Shown here: positions 1-8,039 of the stretch, one piece after another
How positions within the stretch are numbered: the stretch's first letter is position 1
Layout: each line of letters starts with the position of its first letter
Assembly: GCF_022760755.1 (NCBI RefSeq)
Contig: NZ_JAIVFP010000001.1
Coordinates: 1,778,001-1,842,000 of the forward strand
DNA length: 64,000 nucleotides
Source of the DNA: Candidatus Rhodoblastus alkanivorans
GTDB lineage: Bacteria; Pseudomonadota; Alphaproteobacteria; Rhizobiales; Beijerinckiaceae
Direction: 5' to 3'
The notes under the pieces: model-generated
What the model was told of the DNA's origin: nothing
What the model saw: only the letters and a program-made list of their open reading frames with translations
The model's database searches: none
Program-made: the position numbers and the translations under genes

Positions 1-182
1 TTGCTGTAGGGCGGAACGCTGTCCAACGCATGGGTGAGGCTGATCGCCAGCGACACCAGGAGCGGGGCGAGGAAAAAGGCGACGAGCCACGCATAGGGCA
101 GGACCGCCGAGGGAAAGGCCTTATTTGATGCTCGCTCTGGCGTACGCCAACCGCTTGCCTTGTTGTCCGCGCCGCCGCTCAT
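1..182 (-). CDS. potH: Polyamine ABC transporter permease PotH, N-terminal part
   Basis: Inner-membrane permease subunit of a putrescine/spermidine ABC importer; only about 60 N-terminal residues are in the window. The ATG at 182 overlaps the potG stop by 4 bases (ATGA), so the genes are translationally coupled. A cytoplasmic N-terminal segment is followed by a first membrane helix (LPYAWLVAFFLAPLLVSLAI), as in PotH/PotB. Residues about 9-19 (SGWRTPERAS) are encoded by a copy of a repeat that is otherwise intergenic here, suggesting the N-terminus was extended by repeat insertion. Assignment rests on operon order and the first helix. Confidence 0.8.
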   Translation of the reverse strand, partial: MSGGADNKASGWRTPERASNKAFPSAVLPYAWLVAFFLAPLLVSLAISLTHALDSVPPYS

Positions 183-1237
183 GCCCGCAACACCGTGATG
201 GCTTCGGGCGGCCAGCAGACGCTCACGGCGTCGCCGATCTTGAAGCCCGGACCGCCGTGGACGGCGTTGAACTGCGCCGCGCGCAACAGCGCGCCGCCCT
301 CGGCGCGCACGAAATAGACGGTGTGGTCGCCATAATAGGAAAGGGCCTCGACCGCGCCATGCTCCGCATTGGCGCGCGGCAGGCAATTCGCGCGCCGGGC
401 GATGGTGATGTTTTCCGGACGAATCGAGGCCCAGAACACCCCCACGCCGAGCACCGGCGCGGCCGGGGCGAGAAAGGTCAGCACGCCCTCGCCGAGAAGG
501 CCTTCGCCGCTCGCGCGGGCGGGCAGCAGATTGGTCGCGCCGACGAAGCCGGCGACGAAACGGTTGGCGGGCCGGGCATAGAGCGCACGCGGCGTATCGA
601 CCTGTTCGATGCGTCCCGCGTTCATCACCGCGACCCGCGAGGCGAGGGTCATCGCCTCATCCTGGTCATGGGTGACGACGACGAAGGTGACGCCGGTTCT
701 CTTCTGCACCTCGAGCAAATGCATTTGCGTCGTTTCGCGCAATTTGCGGTCGAGCGCGGACAAAGGCTCGTCAAGCAGCAGAACCTTCGGCCTTTTGACG
801 ATCGCCCGCGCCAGAGCGACGCGCTGTTTCTGGCCGCCGGAAAGCTGGTGGGGCTTGCGGTCGGCGAAATCGCGCATGACGACGAGATCGAGGGCCTCGT
901 CGGCGCGCCTGCGCAGCTCGGCTCCGCGCAAACCTTCCTGGCGCAGGCCGAATTCGATGTTTTTCGCCACGCTCATATGAGGAAAGAGCGCATAGGACTG
1001 GAACATCATATTGACCGGGCGGCGATGCGGCGGCGCGTCGGTCATGTCGGCGCCGTCGATCAGGACGCGCCCTTTGTCCGGCCGCTCGAAGCCCGCGATC
1101 ATCCGCAGCAAAGTGGTCTTGCCCGAGCCCGACCCGCCGAGGATCGCGAAAAACTCGCCCGCCGCGATCGCCAGATCGACCCCCGTGACCGCCATGTCGC
1201 GGCCGAATTTCTTGGTCAGGCCCTCGACCTGGATCAT
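179..1237 (-). CDS. potG: Polyamine ABC transporter ATP-binding protein PotG/PotA
   Basis: ATPase that powers putrescine/spermidine import. The 352-residue protein has Walker A (GGSGSGKTT, near residue 40), Q-loop (MMFQSYALFPHMSV), ABC signature (LSGGQKQRVALARAI) and Walker B (VLLLDEPLSALD), then a C-terminal TOBE-like region (about 280-350), as in PotA/PotG. The start MIQVEGLTKKFG was chosen because its ATG overlaps the stop of potF; the longer open frame upstream is an out-of-frame shadow of potF. It sits between the binding protein and the permease in one minus-strand operon. Confidence 0.93.
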   Translation of the reverse strand: MIQVEGLTKKFGRDMAVTGVDLAIAAGEFFAILGGSGSGKTTLLRMIAGFERPDKGRVLIDGADMTDAPPHRRPVNMMFQSYALFPHMSVAKNIEFGLRQEGLRGAELRRRADEALDLVVMRDFADRKPHQLSGGQKQRVALARAIVKRPKVLLLDEPLSALDRKLRETTQMHLLEVQKRTGVTFVVVTHDQDEAMTLASRVAVMNAGRIEQVDTPRALYARPANRFVAGFVGATNLLPARASGEGLLGEGVLTFLAPAAPVLGVGVFWASIRPENITIARRANCLPRANAEHGAVEALSYYGDHTVYFVRAEGGALLRAAQFNAVHGGPGFKIGDAVSVCWPPEAITVLRA

Positions 1238-2370
1238 CAAAGGCCCGTCTTGATCTTGGTCCACAGCCTCGTGCGCAGCTTTTCGGTCTGGCGGCTGGTT
1301 ACGGTCAGAACGAAAAAGGTCTTTCTGACCTCGGGCGGCGGATAGATCGTCGGATCCTTGGCGATCTCGGGCAGAATATAGGGCAGGGCGGCGGCGTTGC
1401 CGCTGCGGCCGCCGACCGTATTGGCGGTGTCGGCCATCACGTCGGGGCGCATGACGTAATCGATGAAGGCGTGGGCGTCGGCGACATGAGGCGCGCCGGC
1501 GGGAATGGCGAGCGCGTCGAGATAGAGCAACGTCCCTTCCCTGGGGATGATATATTCGATGTGGAAGGGCTTTTTCGCCTCCTTCGCGCGCTTGGCGGCG
1601 ATCTTGATGTCGGTCGAGTAGCCGAAGGCGATGCAGATGTCGCCATTGGCGAGATCGTTGATATAGCCCGAAGATTCGAATTTGCGGATCGAGGGCCTGA
1701 TCGAGGTCATGACCGCGGCGGCGCGCTTGATGTCGTCGGGATTTTCGGAATTGGGGTCGAGCTTCAACCAGTTCAGGATCACCGGCAGCTCGTCGGTCGG
1801 GCTGTCGATCATCTCGACGCCGCAATCCTTGAATTTGTCGAGGATTTCCGGCTTGAAGATCAGGTCGTAGCTGTCGAACGGGGCGTCGGGCATGATCGCC
1901 TTGACCTTCTCGATATTGACCGCGATTCCATCCGTCGCGACGATCCAGGGAACGGCATATTTGTTGCCGGGATCGGATTTCGCCATAAGCTGCAAGATTT
2001 CAGGGTCGAGATTGCCCCAGTTCTTCAACAGCGACTTGTTCAGCGTCTGGTAGAGGCCGATTTTCGCGCCGCGCACGAGGAAGGGCGTGAAGGTGGGAAC
2101 GGCGACGTCATAGCCCGAATTGCCGGCCGAAAGTTTCGCCTCCAGCGTCTCGTTCTGGTCGTAGGTGTCGTAATTGACTTTTATTCCGGTCTCTTTCTCG
2201 AAGCCCGGAATGACATGAGGGCCGATATAGTCGGTCCAATTATAGACATTGACGACTTTCTGCTGCGCGTTCGCCGCGCCCGCCACGCCCAGCGCGAGCA
2301 AAATCGCGCCCGCCAATCCGCCCCAACGCGCCATTCGTGAGCCCCGTCGCCTTATCGTCCGCGCGGCCAT
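1237..2370 (-). CDS. potF: Polyamine ABC transporter periplasmic binding protein PotF
   Basis: Periplasmic solute-binding protein for putrescine/spermidine. A signal peptide (hydrophobic AGAILLALGVAGAANA, cleavage before QQK) is followed by the family-typical start VVNVYNWTDYIGPHVIPGF. Length after processing (about 340 residues) is normal. The start at 2370 is preferred because AGGGAA lies just upstream; a downstream Met at 2334 is an alternative. First gene of potF-potG-potH. Known PotF proteins bind putrescine or spermidine; specificity here is inferred. Confidence 0.93.
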   Translation of the reverse strand: MAARTIRRRGSRMARWGGLAGAILLALGVAGAANAQQKVVNVYNWTDYIGPHVIPGFEKETGIKVNYDTYDQNETLEAKLSAGNSGYDVAVPTFTPFLVRGAKIGLYQTLNKSLLKNWGNLDPEILQLMAKSDPGNKYAVPWIVATDGIAVNIEKVKAIMPDAPFDSYDLIFKPEILDKFKDCGVEMIDSPTDELPVILNWLKLDPNSENPDDIKRAAAVMTSIRPSIRKFESSGYINDLANGDICIAFGYSTDIKIAAKRAKEAKKPFHIEYIIPREGTLLYLDALAIPAGAPHVADAHAFIDYVMRPDVMADTANTVGGRSGNAAALPYILPEIAKDPTIYPPPEVRKTFFVLTVTSRQTEKLRTRLWTKIKTGL

Positions 2371-2420
2371 AATTCCCTGCTTCGCGCCGGCGCGCAACCG
2401 CTGCGTCAAGGCTTGCGGGA

Positions 2421-3488
2421 TCAGGACGCGGGGCCGGCCGCCACGGCGGTTGCGCCGAAAAGCTCCTCGATTTTCTGCGACTTTTCCGGCCGCCGCACCA
2501 CGGCGAGGCTGTCGCCGCCGCGAACCAGAGTTTCGGGATCGGGTTGCAGGAGGGTTGCGCCGTCCTTTTTTTCCAGCGCCACCACCAGGAAGGCGCCGGC
2601 GCCGAGTTGCTCGATGCGTTCGACCGTCAGGCCGGCGCAGCGGCTGCCGGCCTCGACTGTCGCAACCTCGATGTCGAGTCCCAAACCTTGGAGGTCGAAG
2701 GCGAGCCGGTCGAGATTGCCGCCGCGCGCCCTGGAGATCAGCCGCGCCACGTCCTGATGCAGCAGAAGCTCGGCGACGCGCTCGGCGCCGATTCGGGCGG
2801 GCAGGACAACGCGATTGGCGCCGGCATGGATCAGCTTGCTTTCGGTCGAGGGCAGTTCGCCGCGTGCGATGATCGTCAGGTCGTGATTGAGGTTGCGCGC
2901 GCTCAGGGTAATGAAGACATTGGCGGCGTCCTCCGGCAGAACGGTGGCGAGCGCCCGCGCCCGCATCACGCCAGCCTGCCGCATGGTCTCCTCGTCCGTC
3001 GCGTCGCCCTGGATGAAATGATAGCCGGCCTTGCGAGCGGCGGCGACGCGCTCCTCGCTATGGTCGATCACGACGAAAGGGCTGTGGCCGGCCTTGAGTT
3101 CATGGCACAGCATCTGCCCGATCCGGCCGAATCCGCAGATGACGACGTGACTGGAAAGCTTGTCGATCTCTTTCTGCATGCGTCGCGTTCCGAAAAACTG
3201 TTGAAGCTGGCTGGCGGCGATCAGCTGGAACATGCTGCCGGTCAGGAATATCATGCCGGTGCAGCCGACGATGATCAAAATTTCGGTGATGGCGCGAAGG
3301 GCCGGCGTATCGACCGGATGAACCTCGCGGTAACCGACCGAGTAAATGGTCAGCACCACCATGTAGAATGCGTCGCTTACGCTCCATCCGGCGGCAATAT
3401 AGGCAAGCGCGGCCGCCAGGCCGACGACGAGCATGAATGTGACGCCCGCGACCAGATTGCGCAATGGCGAGGCGAGCAACGGCTCCAT
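2421..3488 (-). CDS. K+ channel protein with TrkA-N/RCK domains
   Basis: Predicted inner-membrane K+ channel or K+-sensing NAD-binding protein, 355 residues. Two N-terminal helices (about 10-35 and 65-90) flank a pore loop, YSVGYREV at about 48-55. An RCK/TrkA-N Rossmann domain (HVVICGFGRIGQML, about 112-125) and a TrkA-C-like C-terminus (about 265-345) follow, the order seen in Kch/MthK-type channels. The loop departs from the consensus TVGYG: the second Gly is Arg. Selectivity or activity may differ, or this may be a sensor. It stands alone between potF and a glycosyltransferase gene. Confidence 0.8.
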   Translation of the reverse strand: MEPLLASPLRNLVAGVTFMLVVGLAAALAYIAAGWSVSDAFYMVVLTIYSVGYREVHPVDTPALRAITEILIIVGCTGMIFLTGSMFQLIAASQLQQFFGTRRMQKEIDKLSSHVVICGFGRIGQMLCHELKAGHSPFVVIDHSEERVAAARKAGYHFIQGDATDEETMRQAGVMRARALATVLPEDAANVFITLSARNLNHDLTIIARGELPSTESKLIHAGANRVVLPARIGAERVAELLLHQDVARLISRARGGNLDRLAFDLQGLGLDIEVATVEAGSRCAGLTVERIEQLGAGAFLVVALEKKDGATLLQPDPETLVRGGDSLAVVRRPEKSQKIEELFGATAVAAGPAS

Positions 3489-3565
3489 GAGATTCCCTGT
3501 TCCAGCGTGAAGAGCCTAGCGCCGCGAGCTTTGCCGCCGGATTGACCCATCGCAAAGAAGGCAAA

Positions 3566-4384
3566 TCAAATCTTCGCAAAGACCGCAAGCCGCGCCTTGA
3601 GTTCCGGGATGGCCCAGGACAGGCTGTGGTCCGCCTCGTCGTTGAGGTCGTGGGCGCGGAACATCTCGTCGGTATATTTGGTGAATTTCAGCGGGTCGGC
3701 ATTGGCCACCCGCGCGATCCCGCGCCGGCGCTTAGCGGCGTATTCTTCATAGGACTTGTCGAAATAGTGGTTCACCTGCGCGGCCGACCAGTCCAGCTCG
3801 TCGGAAAGACCGTGAGTCGCCATGGCGAGAGGCGCGCCCGAGGCGAGCGCCGAGCGCCCGACCGCGATGGTTGGGGCGTGCATGTGAACATTGGTCGCGC
3901 AGCGCGGCCGGAAGAGACATTTGACGTGGCGGTTGACGTCCGCCCGGGCCGAGGCGGCGTGCGAAAAACGCTCCAGCACCAGGCCGGGCTCGAAAGTCTT
4001 GTGGCCGGACGAGCCGAAAATGCGCCAGTTCACCGCAACGCAGGAAATGTCCGGCGCGAAGCCCGCGAGAAAGGAATTGACTGGCGCGCGCGATTTTATG
4101 TTGAGGAATTCGTCGGCGTCGAGAAACATGATCCAGTCGGTCGCGCATTTCAACGTCGCGTCGACATAGGCGCGGAACTGCGGCGAGTCGGGAACATTGC
4201 GCCATGGATTGTGCTCGTCGATGATTCCCGCCTTTTTCAGCCGGTCGAGGACTTCGGGAGTGGAATCGTCGCTGTCGTTCTCGTAAGCCACGATGCGGTC
4301 GAAGCCAATCATGCGATGGAACAAAGCCCATTCGGCGAGATAGGGCGCTTCGTTCTTGACGATGACGCAGAGCGTGCTCGACAT
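3566..4384 (-). CDS. Glycosyltransferase family 2-like protein (Glyco_tranf_2_4 type)
   Basis: Predicted cytoplasmic sugar transferase of 272 residues. It begins with the family-like strand LCVIVKNEAPYLAEWALFH, then IVAYENDSDDSTPEVL and the metal/nucleotide-sugar motif WIMFLDADEFLNI (DADE in place of DxD). No membrane segment is seen. The start at 4384 places the first strand at the N-terminus as in relatives; the open frame extends further upstream but with an unusual Arg/Pro-rich composition. Acceptor and sugar are unknown. The adjacent small secreted gene on the same strand ends 17 bases upstream. Confidence 0.8.
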   Translation of the reverse strand: MSSTLCVIVKNEAPYLAEWALFHRMIGFDRIVAYENDSDDSTPEVLDRLKKAGIIDEHNPWRNVPDSPQFRAYVDATLKCATDWIMFLDADEFLNIKSRAPVNSFLAGFAPDISCVAVNWRIFGSSGHKTFEPGLVLERFSHAASARADVNRHVKCLFRPRCATNVHMHAPTIAVGRSALASGAPLAMATHGLSDELDWSAAQVNHYFDKSYEEYAAKRRRGIARVANADPLKFTKYTDEMFRAHDLNDEADHSLSWAIPELKARLAVFAKI

Positions 4385-4401
4385 GGCGGGACCGGCTGGC
4401 G

Positions 4402-4764
4402 TCACAGGCCGGGCGACCGCTGGCGAAGCAGGCCCGGAACGATGCGGCCATAGGGGCCGAACCCGTCGAGGGCATGGTTGCAGGCGGCCGGCGCGCAATG
4501 ATAGGCCATGCCCTGCGCATGGGCGCTTGCATGAGCGAATCCGTAAACGGCGCGGTGATCGCCGCGAATGACGGCGTGGTTGGCGCGCAGGAAGGCGTCG
4601 GCGGCGGCCTGGTCCAGGCCCCAATTGACGCAAAATCCGCCCCAGGCGTCGGCTTCGGCGACCAGACGCACCGCCTCGGTCCGGGCCGAGGCGCTCGCCG
4701 CGCAGGCGGGAAGGGCGACGGTCAGCGCGGCGGCCGCGGCGGCGAAAATCGGGGTTCTTTTCAT
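4402..4764 (-). CDS. Small secreted hypothetical protein
   Basis: A 120-residue protein of unknown function. The N-terminus (MKRTPIFAAAAAALTVALPACAASA) is a clear Sec signal peptide. The mature part has three Cys residues (FCVNWG, YHCAP, AACNH) that could form a disulfide. No known domain was recognised. It ends 17 bases before the glycosyltransferase gene and may share a transcript with it. Confidence 0.6.
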   Translation of the reverse strand: MKRTPIFAAAAAALTVALPACAASASARTEAVRLVAEADAWGGFCVNWGLDQAAADAFLRANHAVIRGDHRAVYGFAHASAHAQGMAYHCAPAACNHALDGFGPYGRIVPGLLRQRSPGL

Positions 4765-4801
4765 GTGCCGGGCTCCGAGGCTGCGACGCCGGGAGCTTAT
4801 T

Positions 4802-5152
4802 TCACTTCAGCAGCATGATAAAGGTCTGGCTCTCGCCTGGCCGGCTCACGACCAGCCGGCGCAGGCCGAGATAGCGCACGAGGCGCAGTTTGTCGCCGGT
4901 CCGGAAGCGGGCGCATTGCCCCGCGGCGACCTGATCGTCGATGAATTTTTCCGCCGTCTCGCGGTCCTGATCGACGTAAAGGTCGATCCAGCGCTTGATG
5001 AGGCTCGCGTCCTTGCAGCCGAACAAAGGGCTCCGCATGACGCAGATATCGCCGATCCGGCAGCCTTCGGTCGCCAGCGCAGGCGCCGGCGAAGCAGAGG
5101 TCATGGCAATTGCGATGGCGAGGAACAGGCTTGTCTTCATCCGGCGCGTCAT
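4802..5152 (-). CDS. Small secreted hypothetical protein
   Basis: A 116-residue exported protein of unknown function. The signal peptide is MKTSLFLAIAIAMTSASPAPALA, with an N-terminal MTRR added when the start at 5152 is used; a GGGAA ribosome-binding site just upstream favours that start. The mature region contains CRIGDICVM and FGCKD, four cysteines in all with AAGQCAR, which fits a disulfide-stabilised periplasmic protein. The longer open frame upstream reads into the MITE-like element at 5226-5487 and is rejected. Confidence 0.6.
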   Translation of the reverse strand: MTRRMKTSLFLAIAIAMTSASPAPALATEGCRIGDICVMRSPLFGCKDASLIKRWIDLYVDQDRETAEKFIDDQVAAGQCARFRTGDKLRLVRYLGLRRLVVSRPGESQTFIMLLK

Positions 5153-5225
5153 GTTTCCCGCGCCGCCGGGATTGCGGCGCCAGCGTTTGATCTGCATAGC
5201 GCGCCGGGATTGCGCGAGGCTGGCG

Positions 5226-5487
5226 TTAGAGCGTTTTACGACCATATCGACGCAATCCGCCGAGGGGATTTCGCGCCGTGGCCAGGAGGGTGGCGACGGC
5301 CGTGTCGGGGACACGGCCGAGCCGGCCGACGCCGCGAAAGCCCCCGGCCCGAAGGGTTCGCTTTCGGCGGACGCCCGGCGACGCGCGCGCCTCGACCGCA
5401 TCCACAATGCGCTCTTCGGCGCGCGCTTGCCGGATCGTCTCCCCGAAAACGAACAGATTGCGTCGATATGGTCGTAAAACGCTCTAA
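5226..5487. mobile_element. MITE-like element with 32-bp perfect terminal inverted repeats
   Basis: A 262-bp segment bounded by perfect 32-bp inverted repeats (5226-5257 and 5456-5487, outer end TTAGAGCGTTTTACGACC). If the outermost TTA/TAA is target sequence, the flanks show the TA dinucleotide expected for IS630/Tc1-type non-autonomous elements (inference). The interior has a perfect 10-bp stem with GGG loop (5297-5319) and no convincing gene. The right repeat contains the stop codon of apt, so the element inserted exactly at the 3' end of that gene. Confidence 0.75.
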
Positions 5488-6023
5488 TGCCCCTCGAAGG
5501 CGATCAGCGAGCGCACCGGGACGCCGAGATCGCGGATTTTCTGCGCGCCGCCGAGTTCCGGCAGGTCGACCACGAAACAGGCGGCGACGATGTCGGCGCC
5601 CTTCTGGCGCAACAGTTTTACAGCGCCTTCGGCGGTGCCGCCGGTGGCGATCAGATCGTCCACCAGAACGACCTTTTCGCCCGATTTCACAGCGTCGTCA
5701 TGCATTTCCATCTCGTCCACGCCATATTCGAGGGAATAGGCGACCGAGACCGTCAGATGGGGCAGCTTGCCCTTCTTGCGAATCGGGATGAAGCCGGCCG
5801 AGAGCTGATGGGCCACCGCGCCGCCCAAAATGAATCCACGAGCCTCCATGCCGGCGACCTGATCGATCTTGCGGCCGGCGAAGGGCTGCACCAGCTCGTC
5901 CACCGCGCGCCGGAAGGCGCGGGCGTCGCCGAGCAAGGTGGTGATGTCGCGGAACATGATTCCCTTTTTGGGATAATCGGGAATCGTGCGGATGATGGTT
6001 TTGAGATCGGTCTCGAAAGTCAT
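5484..6023 (-). CDS. apt: Adenine phosphoribosyltransferase
   Basis: Cytosolic purine-salvage enzyme: adenine + PRPP to AMP + PPi. At 179 residues it has normal family length. It contains the PRPP-binding motif [17 protein letters not shown] (about 125-140), [14 protein letters not shown] and [10 protein letters not shown] near the N-terminus, all typical of Apt. The C-terminus and TAG stop lie inside the right repeat of the MITE-like element. Gene prs, which makes the co-substrate PRPP, lies 45-46 bases upstream on the same strand, so the two are probably co-transcribed. Confidence 0.95.
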   Translation of the reverse strand: MTFETDLKTIIRTIPDYPKKGIMFRDITTLLGDARAFRRAVDELVQPFAGRKIDQVAGMEARGFILGGAVAHQLSAGFIPIRKKGKLPHLTVSVAYSLEYGVDEMEMHDDAVKSGEKVVLVDDLIATGGTAEGAVKLLRQKGADIVAACFVVDLPELGGAQKIRDLGVPVRSLIAFEGH

Positions 6024-6068
6024 GCGGCGCTCTCTTTTCGGGCGGTGGCGAAGCGGGAAGGGCGCCCC

Positions 6069-7013
6069 TCAATCGAACAGGCTGGAGACGCTTTCTTCCT
6101 TGGCGGTGCGCGCGATCGCTTCGCCGATCAATGGGGCGATGCTGATGACGCGGACGTTTTTGGAGACGCGAACCGCCTCGGTCGGCAGGATCGAATCGGT
6201 GATGACCAGTTCCTTGAGCCGCGACGACGAGATGCGCGCCACCGCCCCGCCCGAGAGCACGCCATGAGTGATATAGGCCCGCACATCCGCCGCCCCCGCC
6301 TCGATCAAGGCGTCGGCGGCGTTGCACAAGGTGCCACCGGAATCGACGATGTCGTCCACCAGAATGCAACTCTTGCCTTTCACGTCGCCGATGATGTTCA
6401 TGACTTCGGATTCGCCGGCGCGCTCGCGCCTCTTGTCCACGATGGACAGCGGCGCATTGATGCGCTTGGCGAAAGCGCGGGCGCGCACCACGCCGCCGAC
6501 ATCGGGCGACACCACCATGACATTGGCGAGATTGGAGTTCGCCTGAATGTCGCGCACCAGAACCGGCGCGGCGAACAGATTGTCGGTCGGGATGTCGAAA
6601 AAGCCCTGGATTTGTCCGGCGTGGAGATCGACGGTGAGGACGCGGTCGGCCCCGGCGCGGGTGATGAGATTGGCGACCAGTTTCGCGGAAATCGGCGTGC
6701 GGGGGCCCGGTTTGCGGTCCTGCCGGGCGTAACCGAAATAGGGGATGACGGCGGTGATGCGCCGCGCCGAGGCGCGCCGCAAGGCGTCGATCATGATCAA
6801 CGCCTCCATCAGATGGTCATTGGTCGGTGCGGAGGTGGACTGGACGACGAAAGTGTCCTGGCCGCGCACATTTTCCTGAATTTCGACGAAAATCTCCATG
6901 TCGGCGAAGCGCCGCACCTGACATTTCGTCAAAGGCATGCCGAGATAGGCGGCGATCGCTTCGGTCAGGGGCCGATTCGAATTGCCCGCCAGAATTTTCA
7001 TTGTCCCAGCCAT
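6069..7013 (-). CDS. prs: Ribose-phosphate pyrophosphokinase (PRPP synthetase)
   Basis: Cytosolic enzyme: ribose 5-phosphate + ATP to PRPP + AMP. Visible family motifs are [18 protein letters not shown] (N-terminus), [40 protein letters not shown] (ATP/ribose-binding flexible loop), [16 protein letters not shown] and the PRPP-loop [17 protein letters not shown]. Length (310-314 residues) is normal. Two starts are possible: 7013 (MAGT) or 7001 (MKIL, with GGGA upstream and closer to the usual N-terminus). Product feeds Apt and nucleotide, His and Trp synthesis. Confidence 0.95.
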   Translation of the reverse strand: MAGTMKILAGNSNRPLTEAIAAYLGMPLTKCQVRRFADMEIFVEIQENVRGQDTFVVQSTSAPTNDHLMEALIMIDALRRASARRITAVIPYFGYARQDRKPGPRTPISAKLVANLITRAGADRVLTVDLHAGQIQGFFDIPTDNLFAAPVLVRDIQANSNLANVMVVSPDVGGVVRARAFAKRINAPLSIVDKRRERAGESEVMNIIGDVKGKSCILVDDIVDSGGTLCNAADALIEAGAADVRAYITHGVLSGGAVARISSSRLKELVITDSILPTEAVRVSKNVRVISIAPLIGEAIARTAKEESVSSLFD

Positions 7014-7123
7014 TACGCAGCCCTTGCCAGGTCCGATTGCGCGGGCGTCTTAGCAGGGGGGGGAGCAATGAACAATACGACAGCCGAAGCTCGTCGTGAT
7101 TTTGTCAAAGACGGCTGGCGCGC

Positions 7124-7762
7124 TCAGCGATCCGCCGCATAGGACAAAGCCTGCCGCGCAGGCGTGGCGGGCGCCGCCGGCGCCGCGACGGCTTTGGCGG
7201 CGTCGCCCGCGTTCTGCGCCGTGACCGCCGCATCATGCGCGGCGGCAAGCGCCTCGGGCGTGTTGGAGAGATAGGCCGCGAGTTCGTCGGCGCTGCGCCC
7301 GGCAAGCGCGGCGAGGGCGGCGGAATCAACCAGTTGCCACGGATCCTGGGCCGAGCCGCGCAGCGCGATTTCATCGTTCAGGCGTTGCGCGCGATGGTCG
7401 TGGTGGTCGTAAATGTCCCAGACATAGGTCAGCCGGGCGCCGCCATCGACCGGAATCGCCGCGAGATAGCCCTTGGCCAGATAGCGCGCGCCGGCCGGAT
7501 TGGTCAGCGCCACGTCCGCCTTGGCCGCGTCGGCGTCGAAATAGGCCATGAACTGATTTTCGAGCGGCGAGGGCGCGCCGTGAATTCCGACCACCGCCAG
7601 GGCCGCGGGGCGAGGGCTGTAGCCCGAAGGGACGATCTGGGCGTCTTGCGCCGAGACGGCGGCGGGGCTGACGTGATCGTTGCAGCCCGAGAGCAGGAGC
7701 GCGACTGCGCCCACGCCGGCCAAGGGGAGCAAGCCGCGAAGAACCGCCGAAAATGCCGCCAT
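7124..7762 (-). CDS. Putative lipoprotein
   Basis: A 212-residue protein of unknown function with a lipoprotein signal: hydrophobic PLAGVGAVALL followed by lipobox LLSGC at about 24-28. It is predicted to be membrane-anchored through a lipidated Cys. The mature part is Ala-rich, with YVWDIYDHHDHRAQRLNDEI in the middle and an Ala/Pro-rich C-terminal tail. No enzyme motif was recognised. It is a single gene between prs and the repeat upstream of uvrC. Confidence 0.65.
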   Translation of the reverse strand: MAAFSAVLRGLLPLAGVGAVALLLSGCNDHVSPAAVSAQDAQIVPSGYSPRPAALAVVGIHGAPSPLENQFMAYFDADAAKADVALTNPAGARYLAKGYLAAIPVDGGARLTYVWDIYDHHDHRAQRLNDEIALRGSAQDPWQLVDSAALAALAGRSADELAAYLSNTPEALAAAHDAAVTAQNAGDAAKAVAAPAAPATPARQALSYAADR

Positions 7763-7904
7763 GAAGTCTCGCCCCGTCGATTATTGACGATTCATTAACG
7801 TCATAGCTAGCCGCAAATGAGGCGAAGGTCTAGCCTGCCGCGATTCCGTCGGGCCCTCCCGCCTTGGCCATCGATGATCGCGCGCGACAGCGACAGGCCT
7901 ATGC

Positions 7905-8035
7905 CACTTTTCGGAAATCGCGCTTAAGCATGAATTCGTTGGCTCGCCAACGAATTCATGCTTAGATTCTTTTGATTTAGCAGGATTTTTGTCCGAAAAC
8001 CGGTCACCACTTTTCGGAAATCCCGCTTGGATTGG
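7905..8035. repeat. Mosaic intergenic repeat with long hairpin (RIME-like)
   Basis: A repeat cluster between the lipoprotein gene and uvrC. The motif CCACTTTTCGGAAATC occurs twice (from 7904 and from 8008). Between them is a near-perfect 40-bp hairpin (7925-7964, arms of 19 bases, TC loop) and GTCCGAAAACCGGT, an inverted relative of the motif. Such CGGAAAA/GGTTTTCGG modules are familiar from intergenic repeats in Rhizobiales. The upstream part of the uvrC open frame runs through this repeat. No gene is seen in 7763-8039. Confidence 0.75.
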
Positions 8036-8039
8036 CGCC

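Noticed and set aside
5487-7142. 551-residue plus-strand open frame
   Set aside because: Antisense to apt and prs, both clearly real.
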